From the NCBI GenBank assembly GCA_016793445.1, contig JAEUME010000002.1, positions 312,501 to 376,500 on the forward strand: DNA of 64,000 nucleotides, read 5' to 3'. Origin of the DNA: Hyphomicrobium sp. Its GTDB lineage: Bacteria > Pseudomonadota > Alphaproteobacteria > Rhizobiales > Hyphomicrobiaceae. The notes beneath the pieces were generated by a model. The model searched no databases, was not told the origin of the DNA, and was given only the letters and a program-made list of their open reading frames with translations. Below, piece by piece: positions 47,871 to 56,876 of this stretch (the first letter of the stretch is position 1; the number at the start of each line of letters is the position of its first letter). A program made the position numbers and the translations under genes.

Positions 47871-50800
47871 ATGGCAGAAGCTTACCGGCAGTCCATCATC
47901 GAACACGGATTAGAAATGGCATCGCCCAGCAATGAGTCTCGATATCTGCTGATGGTTGTCGGCATGCATCGCAGCGGCACCTCCTCCGTCGCAGGGCTCT
48001 ATAGATGCCTCGGCGCTGATCTGGGCATTAGTCTGATGCCACCTGCTCCGGACAATCCGAAAGGCTTTTTCGAGAACAACCGGATCGTGTTCGCCCATGA
48101 TGCTCTCCTCGCGGCTCTCGACCGCGCTTGGAACAGTTTAATCCCGCCCGACCCGGGCTGGGCGACCTCCGAAGACGCGGTTCAAGCATGCCGGCAAATT
48201 AAATTCATCCTCGCAAAAGAATGCAGGTCAAATGCGCCGGTGTGGATGGTGAAGGATCCGCGCGTCTGCCTTCTTATGCCGCTGTGGCACCAAATCGCCG
48301 CCGACTTCGGACGAATGCTGAAAACGGTCGTCGTAGTCCGCCACCCTGAAGAGATTGCAGCTTCGCTGCGCGCGCGCGAAAAAATGCCATTCGACGACGC
48401 CATGCAGCTTTGTCTCAAACACACCCAGGCGCTCGCTGGAAACGCTCTGCCGCAAGGCACGCAAGGGATTGTATACGACGCGCTTCTCGCGCATCGCGAT
48501 GACGCGCTCGACATCGTTAACCGGGCCGCGGGCGGTATCTTCCCCGAACCCACGGCCGAACAACGGGCACAAGCAGATGAATTTCTTGTGGGGTCCTTGC
48601 GCCGGAACTCCGTGTCCAGCGCAACGACCAATCTGGGTAAGCTGTACGAGGCTTCTTTCTCCAGCAAAACTGCTCTCATCTCACCTGAGGCTGTCGCGGC
48701 ATTCATTCAGCGCGCGGGGGAACTACCGCCGGAAAAGCCGGCTCCCGTAACGGAGACCGATAAGGCGCGCACCAGCTATTACGAGGGTCTGAAGCTGGCG
48801 TATGCACGCTCCAACCTGCAGCTCTTTCAAGCCCGTGAACATTTCGTCGGGTTCGCTAAGCTCCAGGCAGAAGCAGAGACGGCACGCAAGAATTACACCG
48901 AGCGTGAAGAAGAATTGCTGATCGCGCGCGAAACGTATCGCGCGCGTGAAGTCGAGTTCCTTACGCAGACGTCGGATGTCAAAGCGAGCTGGGAACAGCG
49001 CTACCTGCAAGCCGAGGCAGATCGCGACTTTGCTATCCGGGACTTTGAAATGCGTCTCGCTCTTCAGCGCAAGGATGCCGAGACGCAGATGCAGTTCTTG
49101 CGCAAGGATCTTGATGACGCACGAACTGCTAATCAGCTTCTAACGGAACGAATTGGCAATTTCGAAGCCCTACTTCGTAGACAGTCGGAGGTTCCGTTCC
49201 GTACCGGCCTAAAGAGCTTCATCTTTGGCTCGGCGCGTTTGGGCTATCGCACTCTACCGCTCAGCGGGCGCCAAAAGCAGGCTTTGCTGGCGAAGTTCGG
49301 CTCACGCCTATCGCGCATCATCCCCGGCGCGCATAGCGTCGCGCAACCCCTTGCACCCAACCTGAGAATGGCCACTGCGGCAGAAGTTGCAGAACCCGAT
49401 TTCGCCTTCAAAGAAACTGATGCGCCCGAAGTTTCGATCATTGTTCCGGTTTATAATCAAATCAACTACACCATTCGGTGTTTGCAGTCCCTAGCAGAGC
49501 ATAGGACGCAGCACAGCTTCGAGGTAATCGTCATGGACGACGTCTCGAACGACCAGACGCAAGATGTCCTCCCGCGCATTCCCGGCCTGCGCTACGTACG
49601 CAACGAAAAGAACCTGGGCTTTCTCAAAAACTGTAACAAGGCGGCCGGCTTGGCGCGTGGCAAGTACCTTGTCTTTCTCAATAACGACACCATCGTGTTG
49701 TCGGGGTGGCTCGACTCGTTACACCGGACCTTCAAGCTGCATGGGAACGTCGGCCTTGTAGGCTCCAAGCTTATCTATCCCGATGGCCGGCTGCAGGAGG
49801 CCGGCGGCATCATCTGGAAAGACGCTAGCGGCTGGAATTGGGGCCGGCTTGGCAATCCTCAGCACCCGCGCTTCAATTACGTGCGCGATGCCGACTATGT
49901 ATCCGGCGCGTCCATTATGATCCCGCGCAACTTGTTCGAGGAGATCGGCCGCTTCGACGAGAGGTACGCGCCCGCCTATTATGAGGACACCGACCTCGCG
50001 TTCGCCCTACGCGACAAGGGCTACCGCGTGCTCTATCAGCCGAAATCCGCAGTCGTGCATTTCGAGGGCATTTCCTCAGGGACCGACGAAAATCGTGGGG
50101 TCAAGCGCTATCAGGCGGTCAACCGGAAGAAATTTGCCGAGAGATGGGCGAAGGTTCTGCCCATCCATGGCACCAGTGAGGACGGCCCAAGCCGATCTGC
50201 TGACCGCCGCTGGTCGCGCCACGCCCTGATTGTCGACGCCGTCACGCCGACGCCCGATCAGGACTCGGGCTCTGTGGATATGGTCAATCTCATCCGCATC
50301 CTGACCTCACTCGGCTGGCGCGTGCATTTCGTGCCTCAGACTAACTATGCGCATTTCGGCCGCTACACCGATGAGTTGCAGGAACTTGGCGTCGAGTGCG
50401 TGTACTTCCCGCCCTATCGCACGCTGGAGCACTATCTTGAGGAGAACGGCGATTTCTTCGACACAGTCTTCGTCTGCCGTGAGCCGATCGCGCGCACCGT
50501 CATGCCGGTGATCGCCGAGAAGCTGCCCAATGCCAAGCGTGTGTTTTATACGGTCGACTTGCACTACCTGCGTTCTGAGCGGCAGGCCGAGTTGACCAAG
50601 GATTCCAGAATTGCTGGGGATGCCCAAAAGACCAAGGACTCCGAACTCGCCCTGATGCGTCAGAGTGATCTCACGATCCTGCTCAGCGAAGTCGAGAAGG
50701 ACATAATAGCGGCCGAGCTGCCCGAGGCGCGAACGGCCATCGTTCCACTCATTCGAGACGTCCCAGGCCGCCGGTCCGGATTCCAAACGCGCAGCAACGT

Positions 50801-51335
50801 GGTCTTCATCGGCAGCTTCAATCACCCGCCGAATGTCGACGCCGTCGAATGGCTCGTCAAGGAAATCTGGCCACTTGTACGGAACCACAAAGTGAACGCA
50901 CGGCTCAGAATCTGCGGCTCCAACATGCCTGATGCCGTACGCAGGCTGTGCGCGCAAGACCCCGACATTGAAGCGGTTGGATTCGTGGCCGACCTCGGCG
51001 AGGTGTTTGATCACTGCCGGTTGTCTGTCGCCCCTTTGCGCTTCGGCGCCGGGCTCAAGGGCAAGCTTGCCACATCGTTTGGCTATGGCGTGCCCTGCAT
51101 CGCGACTCGCGTTGCGATCGAAGGCATGTCGGCAGATGGGCTTGAGCCCTGCCGCCTGCAAGGTGAAACGGCCGAAGAACTCGCGGACCTGATCGCGCAT
51201 TACTACCGCTCGGAGCAAGATTGGGAGCGCGCTTCCCGCGCCTCGCTCGCCTATGTCGAGCAGCAGTTCTCGTTCAACGTGGTTCGCGAGACGGTTTCAA
51301 AAATCATGAAAGACCTTCACGCAACCAAGGGCTGA
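47871..51335 (+). CDS. Sulfotransferase / GT2 / GT4-like trifunctional fusion protein
   Basis: 1154 residues. Residues ~25-250: sulfotransferase-like domain with GMHRSGTS (31-38) and VVVVRHPEEIAASLRARE (153-170), the two PAPS elements. ~300-440: charged coiled coil. ~520-765: GT2 domain with SIIVPVYNQINYT, NLGFLKNCNKAA, the NNDT metal motif and YYEDTDLAFALRD (near 702). ~783-1150: GT4-like domain with HALIVDAVTPTPDQDSGS, VVFIGSFNHPPNVDAVEWL and LRFGAGLKGKLATSFGYGVP. No signal peptide or membrane helix, so cytosolic. GT2-GT4 fusions are known; the added N-terminal sulfotransferase is unusual. Start ATG 47871, alternative ATG 47916. Confidence 0.88.
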   Translation: MAEAYRQSIIEHGLEMASPSNESRYLLMVVGMHRSGTSSVAGLYRCLGADLGISLMPPAPDNPKGFFENNRIVFAHDALLAALDRAWNSLIPPDPGWATSEDAVQACRQIKFILAKECRSNAPVWMVKDPRVCLLMPLWHQIAADFGRMLKTVVVVRHPEEIAASLRAREKMPFDDAMQLCLKHTQALAGNALPQGTQGIVYDALLAHRDDALDIVNRAAGGIFPEPTAEQRAQADEFLVGSLRRNSVSSATTNLGKLYEASFSSKTALISPEAVAAFIQRAGELPPEKPAPVTETDKARTSYYEGLKLAYARSNLQLFQAREHFVGFAKLQAEAETARKNYTEREEELLIARETYRAREVEFLTQTSDVKASWEQRYLQAEADRDFAIRDFEMRLALQRKDAETQMQFLRKDLDDARTANQLLTERIGNFEALLRRQSEVPFRTGLKSFIFGSARLGYRTLPLSGRQKQALLAKFGSRLSRIIPGAHSVAQPLAPNLRMATAAEVAEPDFAFKETDAPEVSIIVPVYNQINYTIRCLQSLAEHRTQHSFEVIVMDDVSNDQTQDVLPRIPGLRYVRNEKNLGFLKNCNKAAGLARGKYLVFLNNDTIVLSGWLDSLHRTFKLHGNVGLVGSKLIYPDGRLQEAGGIIWKDASGWNWGRLGNPQHPRFNYVRDADYVSGASIMIPRNLFEEIGRFDERYAPAYYEDTDLAFALRDKGYRVLYQPKSAVVHFEGISSGTDENRGVKRYQAVNRKKFAERWAKVLPIHGTSEDGPSRSADRRWSRHALIVDAVTPTPDQDSGSVDMVNLIRILTSLGWRVHFVPQTNYAHFGRYTDELQELGVECVYFPPYRTLEHYLEENGDFFDTVFVCREPIARTVMPVIAEKLPNAKRVFYTVDLHYLRSERQAELTKDSRIAGDAQKTKDSELALMRQSDLTILLSEVEKDIIAAELPEARTAIVPLIRDVPGRRSGFQTRSNVVFIGSFNHPPNVDAVEWLVKEIWPLVRNHKVNARLRICGSNMPDAVRRLCAQDPDIEAVGFVADLGEVFDHCRLSVAPLRFGAGLKGKLATSFGYGVPCIATRVAIEGMSADGLEPCRLQGETAEELADLIAHYYRSEQDWERASRASLAYVEQQFSFNVVRETVSKIMKDLHATKG

Positions 51336-51418
51336 GCTCAACCCTCGTGCGCCGCGTAGCGTCACCCACGCGGGTAGCCTGCCTCGACTTTCGACGGGGC
51401 CAAATGCGCCGTATCGTG

Positions 51419-51937
51419 TCAGCGCACATTCGGATCGGCGTAGCACTTGCGCATGTACTCGCAGCGGTAGCTGCCTGAAAAGTGCATGCTGTCGCCCTTG
51501 GCCGGCGAGATGAAATTGCAGACTTCTTCCAGCCCCTCTGGCGTCAACCAGCCGTAACGGCGGCCGCGCTGAACGGCGAAGCAATCTGCGGTCTCCTCAT
51601 CAGGGCCGCGAAACTGATGTCCGCATTCATGCGCATAAATCCACTGTTTGACCGGCGTGGACACCTTGTCGAGCAGGCGCGGATTCATGATCAGAAAACC
51701 GGGATAAGCCGCGCCATAATCATCAAGCGTGTTATCAATCACCGTTGGACGCATGCCGCACATCTGCGGGCGGCCGTCCAGCTTGAACTGGCCGGGCTCC
51801 AGCAACTTGGTGTCGCCTCCGACCTGATTGACGTACTCCTCAGGAGTCGGCGCAGAATCTTCGGCCCGCGCCCCCTGCGGCAGAAAATTCACCAACACTG
51901 TCAGTCCTAGCGTAATGCCGAACGATGCCCGCCGCAT
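51419..51937 (-). CDS. Secreted minigluzincin-like protein with HECGH motif
   Basis: 172 residues, no named family recognised. A signal peptide (MRRASFGITLGLTVLVNFL..., cleavage near ARAED) is followed by a compact domain with IYAHECGHQFRGPDEETADCFAVQRG. HExxH plus a downstream E-x-x-A-D is the zinc pattern of small gluzincin-like peptidases. Five to six cysteines suggest disulfides in the periplasm. A longer in-frame start exists upstream (ATG 52054) but would remove the signal peptide from the N-terminus. Converges with the fusion gene. Confidence 0.75.
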   Translation of the reverse strand: MRRASFGITLGLTVLVNFLPQGARAEDSAPTPEEYVNQVGGDTKLLEPGQFKLDGRPQMCGMRPTVIDNTLDDYGAAYPGFLIMNPRLLDKVSTPVKQWIYAHECGHQFRGPDEETADCFAVQRGRRYGWLTPEGLEEVCNFISPAKGDSMHFSGSYRCEYMRKCYADPNVR

Positions 51938-52070
51938 GCTCACCAATGCTATCTTTTTGACTGCCCTGCGCCCAACTTCCCTTGTGCGATAGAATGGCTC
52001 GGAAAAACCGCCAGCACAAGCTAGTCCCCATACCTCTTCGGCTTGCTGAAACAAATGTGCGCGCGCCGCC

Positions 52071-52481
52071 TCAGGCCGTCACTTCCATCTCAATGTCCCG
52101 CATGTCGTCGTCTGAAAAGCCGAAATGGTGGCCGATTTCGTGGATCAGAACATGGGCGATGAGATGGCCGAGTTCTTCCTCACCGTCCGCCCACTCGTCC
52201 AAAATCGGACGGCGGTATAAAAATACCATATCCGGCTCGCGTGGTATATCGGACACACTTTTCTGATCCAGACTGACGCCCTGATAAAGCCCGGTGAGTT
52301 CGAAGGCGTCCTCAATGCCTAAGTCGTCGAGGACTTCGTCGGCCGCAAAATCCTCGATGCGGACGACGACATCGCCGGCCATCTCGCGGAACGCGGCCGG
52401 GAGCTTCTCCCAGGCGGCCGCAGCGAGCATCTCGAAGTCAACAAGCGAAGGGGCCTTTTTGTCTTTCCAGTCCGAGGTCAT
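52071..52481 (-). CDS. Minimal zincin metallopeptidase (DUF1025/COG3824-type)
   Basis: 136 residues. The N-terminal half is helical; VFLYRRPILDEWADGEEELGHLIAHVLIHEIGHHFGFSDDDM is diagnostic of the small predicted Zn proteases of PF06262, with HEIGHHFGFSD providing three ligands. No signal peptide, so cytosolic. ATG at 52481 with GGAGGGG upstream; a further in-frame ATG at 52514 is possible. It precedes the HECGH gene on the same strand with a 133-base gap. Confidence 0.9.
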   Translation of the reverse strand: MTSDWKDKKAPSLVDFEMLAAAAWEKLPAAFREMAGDVVVRIEDFAADEVLDDLGIEDAFELTGLYQGVSLDQKSVSDIPREPDMVFLYRRPILDEWADGEEELGHLIAHVLIHEIGHHFGFSDDDMRDIEMEVTA

Positions 52482-52647
52482 CGTGCCAGGTCCCCTCCCC
52501 GCATGCGTTTGCACCCACAGATAGTGAGCAGGGTGAGGTGATGCAATCGTGAAACCGGCGCGGCGCCGCTAACACATTGTTCACCAAGCAGCGCGGCTCA
52601 TGCCGCATTGGAGCAAAAATTCACGCCCCCAACCCTATATTCCAGCC

Positions 52648-53244
52648 ATGACAGGGGACTTCTCGAAGCTGCCGCGTGATCTGCGCAACGTTCTCACGTC
52701 GGAACTGGCACCCGGTGAGCGCGTGCTCTACGCCGCCCAGCCGGATTGGCGCGCCCAATGGGCGCAACACCTTCTCGTTTTCACGTTCGGGTTGGGGTGG
52801 ATGTCGATATGCGGCCCCATGGCCATCTTCGTCTGGGCTGAGACATTAGGTTTGCGTGTCCCCAGCGTGGGAGCAATGGGAAAGGGCCTGGCGATCTTCT
52901 TCTCGCTCCTCATCATCCCCTTCGTGGTGATCGGCCTGGCATGTTTGGTGGAACCCTTCTCGAGCGCACGGCAATCCCGCCGCCGCGTGCATGCCATAAC
53001 CGATCAACGCGTCATGACAATCACACACGTAACTTCCAAAACGCTTGAAAGCTGCAAGCTCGATGCGATCAACTTCGTCAAGCGGCGCGACCGCAAGGAC
53101 GGTAGCGGCACGCTGTCAATCGGGTACGGCGTAGAGAAGGATTCCGATGGCGACGCGCGGCCGCTGACAATGGACTGGCCCGGTATTCCAAACGCCAAGC
53201 GCGCCGAGCAGATCATCCGCGAGCAGGCAAAGTGGGTGAGGTAG
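52648..53244 (+). CDS. Membrane protein with PH-like (bPH2-type) domain, function unknown
   Basis: About 198 residues. LAPGERVLYAAQPDWRAQW is a typical lead-in to bacterial PH-like domains, two hydrophobic helices follow (about 40-62 and 75-100), then a beta-rich part with RRVHAITDQRVMTI and a C-terminal helix. It resembles the bPH2-type membrane proteins; no specific role can be given. ATG at 52648 is used, though an ATG at 52600 is in frame and neither has a good ribosome site. Confidence 0.7.
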   Translation: MTGDFSKLPRDLRNVLTSELAPGERVLYAAQPDWRAQWAQHLLVFTFGLGWMSICGPMAIFVWAETLGLRVPSVGAMGKGLAIFFSLLIIPFVVIGLACLVEPFSSARQSRRRVHAITDQRVMTITHVTSKTLESCKLDAINFVKRRDRKDGSGTLSIGYGVEKDSDGDARPLTMDWPGIPNAKRAEQIIREQAKWVR

Positions 53245-53300
53245 AAGAGATCTTCCCGCAGGCGCGAGGGCGGATCTACAGCCGGTTGCGATCTCATGGA

Positions 53301-53420
53301 CTTACTTCCTTCTCCGTCGAGAGGAGGTGGAGGTGGCGGATGCTGGGCTGGCGCAATCAGCGTTGCAGGCTGAAGTCTCCCACCTGTCGCTTCGCGACTT
53401 CCTCTCCCTCGGTATCCGTC
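53301..53420. repeat. Composite palindromic intergenic repeat, copy 2
   Basis: The reverse complement aligns along its length with 31281-31403, sharing CGCGAxGCGACAGGTG-type and CGCTGATTGCG core segments and the inverted outer arms. Identity is clearly above chance but diverged. It belongs to the 521-base gap 53245-53765 between the PH-like gene and leuC, which holds repeats and no gene I can support. Confidence 0.7.
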
Positions 53421-53576
53421 CGGGCTTCAAACATTTGTCCGCATCCGCGACTTGGCCGGATCCCCACCTTCGCGGGAGGACGATGGGGTGAGGTCAGGAA
53501 TTCGCCTCGTTCAACGTGCTTGCGCGGCGGCCGATGTCTTAAAAGAACGTCTTCTGGCTGAGCGTTCCTCACACCC

Positions 53577-53722
53577 TGTCATCCCGGGCAAGCGAAGCCG
53601 GATGCAATCCGGGCTAAGCGCAGACACGGGACCCAGCGCATCAGTGCGAAGCGCAAAATTTCTCACGCACCATCACGCCAGGCTCTGGGTCCCGGCGCTC
53701 GCTGCGCTCGGCCGGGATGACA
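53577..53722. repeat. Second intergenic repeat type with terminal and internal inverted repeats
   Basis: Ends are TGTCATCCCGG (53577-53587) and its complement CCGGGATGACA (53712-53722), matching for 16 of 18 bases outward-in. Inside, CGGGACCCAG (53627-53636) faces CTGGGTCCCG (53685-53694). This TGTCATCCCGG...CCGGGATGACA pattern is a common dispersed element in alphaproteobacterial chromosomes. It lies just downstream of the leuC stop. Confidence 0.7.
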
Positions 53723-53765
53723 ACGAGCGCAAAGTGCTCGGTCCGGATGACAGCTCGGCGCCGGC

Positions 53766-55175
53766 TTATGAATTCGGCCATTCGCGAACATCGACGAAGT
53801 GGCCTTCAAGCGCCGCCGCAGCGGCCATGACCGGGGAAACCAAATGCGTGCGGCCCTTGTAGCCCTGGCGGCCTTCAAAGTTACGGTTGGATGTGGAGGC
53901 GCAGCGCTGGCCCGGCTTCAACTGGTCCGGATTCATGCCGAGGCACATCGAGCAACCGGGCTCGCGCCACTCGAAGCCCGCAGCCTTGAAGATCTTGTCG
54001 AGACCTTCGGCTTCTGCCTGCTGCTTCACAAGCCCCGAGCCGGGAACAATCATCGCATAGGCGAGACGCGTGGAGATCTTTTTGCCGTCAACGACCTTGG
54101 CGACCGCGCGCAGATCCTCGATGCGCCCGTTGGTGCACGAGCCGATCCACACCACGTCGAGCGGAATGTCTGTGATCTTGGTGCCCGGCGTCAGGCCCAT
54201 GTAGTCGAGCGCACGCACCATGGAGGCGCGCTTGTTTTCATCCTGCACTCTTGCCGGATCGGGGACCGCGCCGGCGATCGAGACAACGTCCTCGGGCGAC
54301 GTGCCCCAGGATACGATCGGAGGCAGCTGCGAGGCATCAAGCTTCACGACGCGATCGAAATGTGCCCCCTCGTCCGACTTCAACGTTTCCCAATATTTCA
54401 TCGCCATGTCCCAAGCGGTGCCCTTGGGCGCCTTGGGGCGGCCTTTGATGAAGGCATAGGTCTTTTCGTCGGGCGCGATCATGCCTGCGCGCGCGCCGCC
54501 TTCAATCGACATGTTGCAGACCGTCATGCGGCCTTCCATCGAAAGCGCACGGATGGCTTCGCCGGCGTACTCGATGACCGAGCCCGTGCCGCCCGCCGTG
54601 CCGATCTCGCCGATGATCGCAAGGATAATGTCCTTGGCGCCGACGCCGTGCGGGGCGACACCGTCGACCTGCACAAGCATATTCTTCGCCTTCTGCTGGA
54701 TCAGCGTCTGCGTCGCTAGGACGTGTTCAACCTCGGAGGTTCCGATGCCATGCGCCAGAGCGCCGAATGCGCCATGCGTCGAGGTATGGCTGTCGCCGCA
54801 GACGATCGTCGTGCCGGGCAACGTGAACCCTTGCTCGGGGCCGACGACGTGGACGATCCCCTGGCGCTTATCGAGTTCGTTATAGTACTCGACGCCGAAA
54901 TCCTTGGCGTTTTTTGCTAGCGTCTCGACCTGCACACGGCTCTGCGCGTCGGCGATCCCATGCGAACGGTCCGTGGTAGGAACGTTATGGTCCACCACGG
55001 CGAGGGTCTTTTGCGGTGCGCGGACCTTGCGGCCTGCCATGCGCAACCCCTCGAAGGCCTGGGGGCTCGTGACCTCATGGACAAGATGGCGATCAATGTA
55101 AAGCAGGCAGGTGCCGTCATCGGACCGCTCAACCACGTGATCGTCAAAAATCTTGTCGTACAGCGTCTTCGCCAT
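53766..55175 (-). CDS. leuC: 3-isopropylmalate dehydratase large subunit
   Basis: Iron-sulfur subunit of isopropylmalate isomerase in leucine synthesis. 469 residues, normal length, aconitase family. Cluster ligands appear in [15 protein letters not shown] and [13 protein letters not shown], with [32 protein letters not shown] upstream. leuD and leuB are not in the window. Single gene followed by repeat-rich DNA. Confidence 0.97.
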   Translation of the reverse strand: MAKTLYDKIFDDHVVERSDDGTCLLYIDRHLVHEVTSPQAFEGLRMAGRKVRAPQKTLAVVDHNVPTTDRSHGIADAQSRVQVETLAKNAKDFGVEYYNELDKRQGIVHVVGPEQGFTLPGTTIVCGDSHTSTHGAFGALAHGIGTSEVEHVLATQTLIQQKAKNMLVQVDGVAPHGVGAKDIILAIIGEIGTAGGTGSVIEYAGEAIRALSMEGRMTVCNMSIEGGARAGMIAPDEKTYAFIKGRPKAPKGTAWDMAMKYWETLKSDEGAHFDRVVKLDASQLPPIVSWGTSPEDVVSIAGAVPDPARVQDENKRASMVRALDYMGLTPGTKITDIPLDVVWIGSCTNGRIEDLRAVAKVVDGKKISTRLAYAMIVPGSGLVKQQAEAEGLDKIFKAAGFEWREPGCSMCLGMNPDQLKPGQRCASTSNRNFEGRQGYKGRTHLVSPVMAAAAALEGHFVDVREWPNS

Positions 55176-55369
55176 GGGAACCTTCGCTCGCGGTAAGGGA
55201 AATGTGCGCTCTGCGCTGCCGTTAGATAGCTCTGCACTGTCAAAGAAGCAAATCAGGCGTCGTCGCAGCCACGATCAGCAATATTTGCGACGAGCGAATC
55301 CACTGTACCGGCACAGCGATCCTGCAAGCTAATGTTATTATTTACGATTTTACGTCCATGGTAGACAGA

Positions 55370-55738
55370 TCAGCGCGAACCAAGGGTCTTGCAGAGGTAC
55401 TTGAAGCGCCTGAACGTCAAGCCGGTCTCGCGTGTCCAGCCCTGCTTGCATTGCTCAGCCGTCACGGCCACAGGCAAGCTCTCGGCGCCGCGCGGCGGAT
55501 CCATGCGCGGCGTGTACTTGGGAGGGTCGATACTTTTCAGCTCGCGGGACTGAGGCAGACGCGGTGTACCGATCGCGCCACCCGGCTTGCCAGGGTAGAG
55601 TGGCACCGTGGAGGCTTGGGGATCACGCGGCACGCCCATGGGCGAGGGCACATACCTGCCGGTAGCGTCGTACTGCGCCTCGGCAGGGGGGAGCCCAATG
55701 GCAAAAGCAAGACCAACTGCGATGAAACGCTTCCACAT
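55370..55738 (-). CDS. Small secreted protein, function unknown
   Basis: 122 residues. Signal peptide MWKRFIAVGLAFAIGLPPAEA, cleaved before QYDATGRYV. The mature part is Pro-rich (VPSPMGVPRDPQASTVPLYPG, then PRLPQS) with a C-terminal stretch containing two cysteines (EQCKQGW and KYLCKT) that could pair. The style matches conserved hypothetical proteins of this order, but I know of no function. Confidence 0.72.
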   Translation of the reverse strand: MWKRFIAVGLAFAIGLPPAEAQYDATGRYVPSPMGVPRDPQASTVPLYPGKPGGAIGTPRLPQSRELKSIDPPKYTPRMDPPRGAESLPVAVTAEQCKQGWTRETGLTFRRFKYLCKTLGSR

Positions 55739-55795
55739 GCCTACAACATCGGCCTTGTACGTCTGGCGTCAAGGTGACCGTGGCCATCATGGTTA

Positions 55796-55827
55796 CAAAA
55801 ATTGCCGGGCGGTACGCCGCCCGGCAA
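55796..55827 (-). terminator. Terminator hairpin downstream of the LysR-type gene
   Basis: A perfect 11-base stem (TTGCCGGGCGG / CCGCCCGGCAA at 55802-55812 and 55817-55827) with loop TACG. On the minus strand it is followed by TTTTTG, so it most likely ends transcription of the LysR gene, whose stop is 161 bases upstream of the stem. The rest of the gap 55739-55988 has no sure gene; a 53-codon plus-strand frame from ATG 55853 has GGGGGAGGA ahead of it. Confidence 0.7.
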
Positions 55828-55988
55828 GGGGCAAAGGGGGAGGAACAACCCTATGTTTCAGGTTGTGTTCCAGGTGTTGAAACCAGGAACGCGACGACGG
55901 CGGTGGCAAAAAACCGGCGCCACGCCCTGCCATGATCGAAATACGCGCGCGGACGCCAAACGGATCAGGGGCGTTTCCCGTACCTCAG

Positions 55989-56876
55989 CTATTTCCAGCC
56001 TCGCGTCTTAGAAACCAGAAAATCTCTCAGCAACTGCACTTTCTTGGAGCTCTTCAACTCCTCTGGATAGGCAAAAAGGATCGGCAACCGCGGGGCTTCC
56101 ATATCAGGGAGAACGGGCACCAGATCTGTGTCGTTCTCGCTCATGTAGTCTGGGATCATGCCGATCCCGATGCCCGCACGAACAGCGTATTTAATGGCGA
56201 CGACACTGTTGATGCGAAGCACGGCAGGCCGGGGTTCGCGGTTCTCCCGACCCACCGTCTCGATCCAGTTGACAGCCGTAAGATGCTGCGCGGGCTGACC
56301 GCTGTAGCAAATGATGCGATGCCGGTCCAAATCCTCGATGGAGGCCGGCGCACCGAACCGGCGAATGTAGTGAACCGAGGCCACAGCCCGCACGCGGCTT
56401 TCTAGCAGCGGCCGCCGGATGAGATCCGCCTGCTCGGGCTCGCGCGTCCAAATGGCGACGTCGGCGGCGCGCATGCCGATATCGACCTGCTCATCGTTCA
56501 GGATCAGCTCGATGCGGATCTCAGGATAAAGATCGGTGAACTCGCTCAGGCGCGGCCCGAGCCAGATCGTCCCGAAGCCGATGGGAGCGGTCACGCGCAA
56601 GTCGCCTGAAGGCTTGGACGTGGAATCTGTCAGCAACGTTTCGGCGGTCTGCAGCTTGGCAAACACCTCCGAGACGGTCCGGTTGAGCAGTTCCCCCTGC
56701 TCCGTCAGCACAAGTCCACGCGCGTGACGGTGAAAGAGCGTCACCTTGAGGTCGGCCTCGAGCGCCGAGATCTGCCGGCTTACCGCAGATTGGCTCATGT
56801 GAAGCTGTTCCCCGGCATGGGTAAAGCTTCCAGCCTCAGCGGCGGCGTGGAAAATGCGAAGTTTATCCCAGTCCAT
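55989..56876 (-). CDS. lsrB: LysR-family regulator, LsrB/VtlR-like
   Basis: 295 residues. The N-terminal winged helix opens MDWDKLRIFHAAAEAGSFTHAGEQLHMSQSAVSRQISALE, which is how LsrB of Sinorhizobium and VtlR of Brucella begin; these control oxidative-stress, envelope and small-RNA genes, and their gene sits by trxB. The effector domain is the usual two-lobed fold. Only one cysteine (C190) is present. The ATG at 56876 is chosen because it gives the canonical start. Confidence 0.85.
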   Translation of the reverse strand: MDWDKLRIFHAAAEAGSFTHAGEQLHMSQSAVSRQISALEADLKVTLFHRHARGLVLTEQGELLNRTVSEVFAKLQTAETLLTDSTSKPSGDLRVTAPIGFGTIWLGPRLSEFTDLYPEIRIELILNDEQVDIGMRAADVAIWTREPEQADLIRRPLLESRVRAVASVHYIRRFGAPASIEDLDRHRIICYSGQPAQHLTAVNWIETVGRENREPRPAVLRINSVVAIKYAVRAGIGIGMIPDYMSENDTDLVPVLPDMEAPRLPILFAYPEELKSSKKVQLLRDFLVSKTRGWK

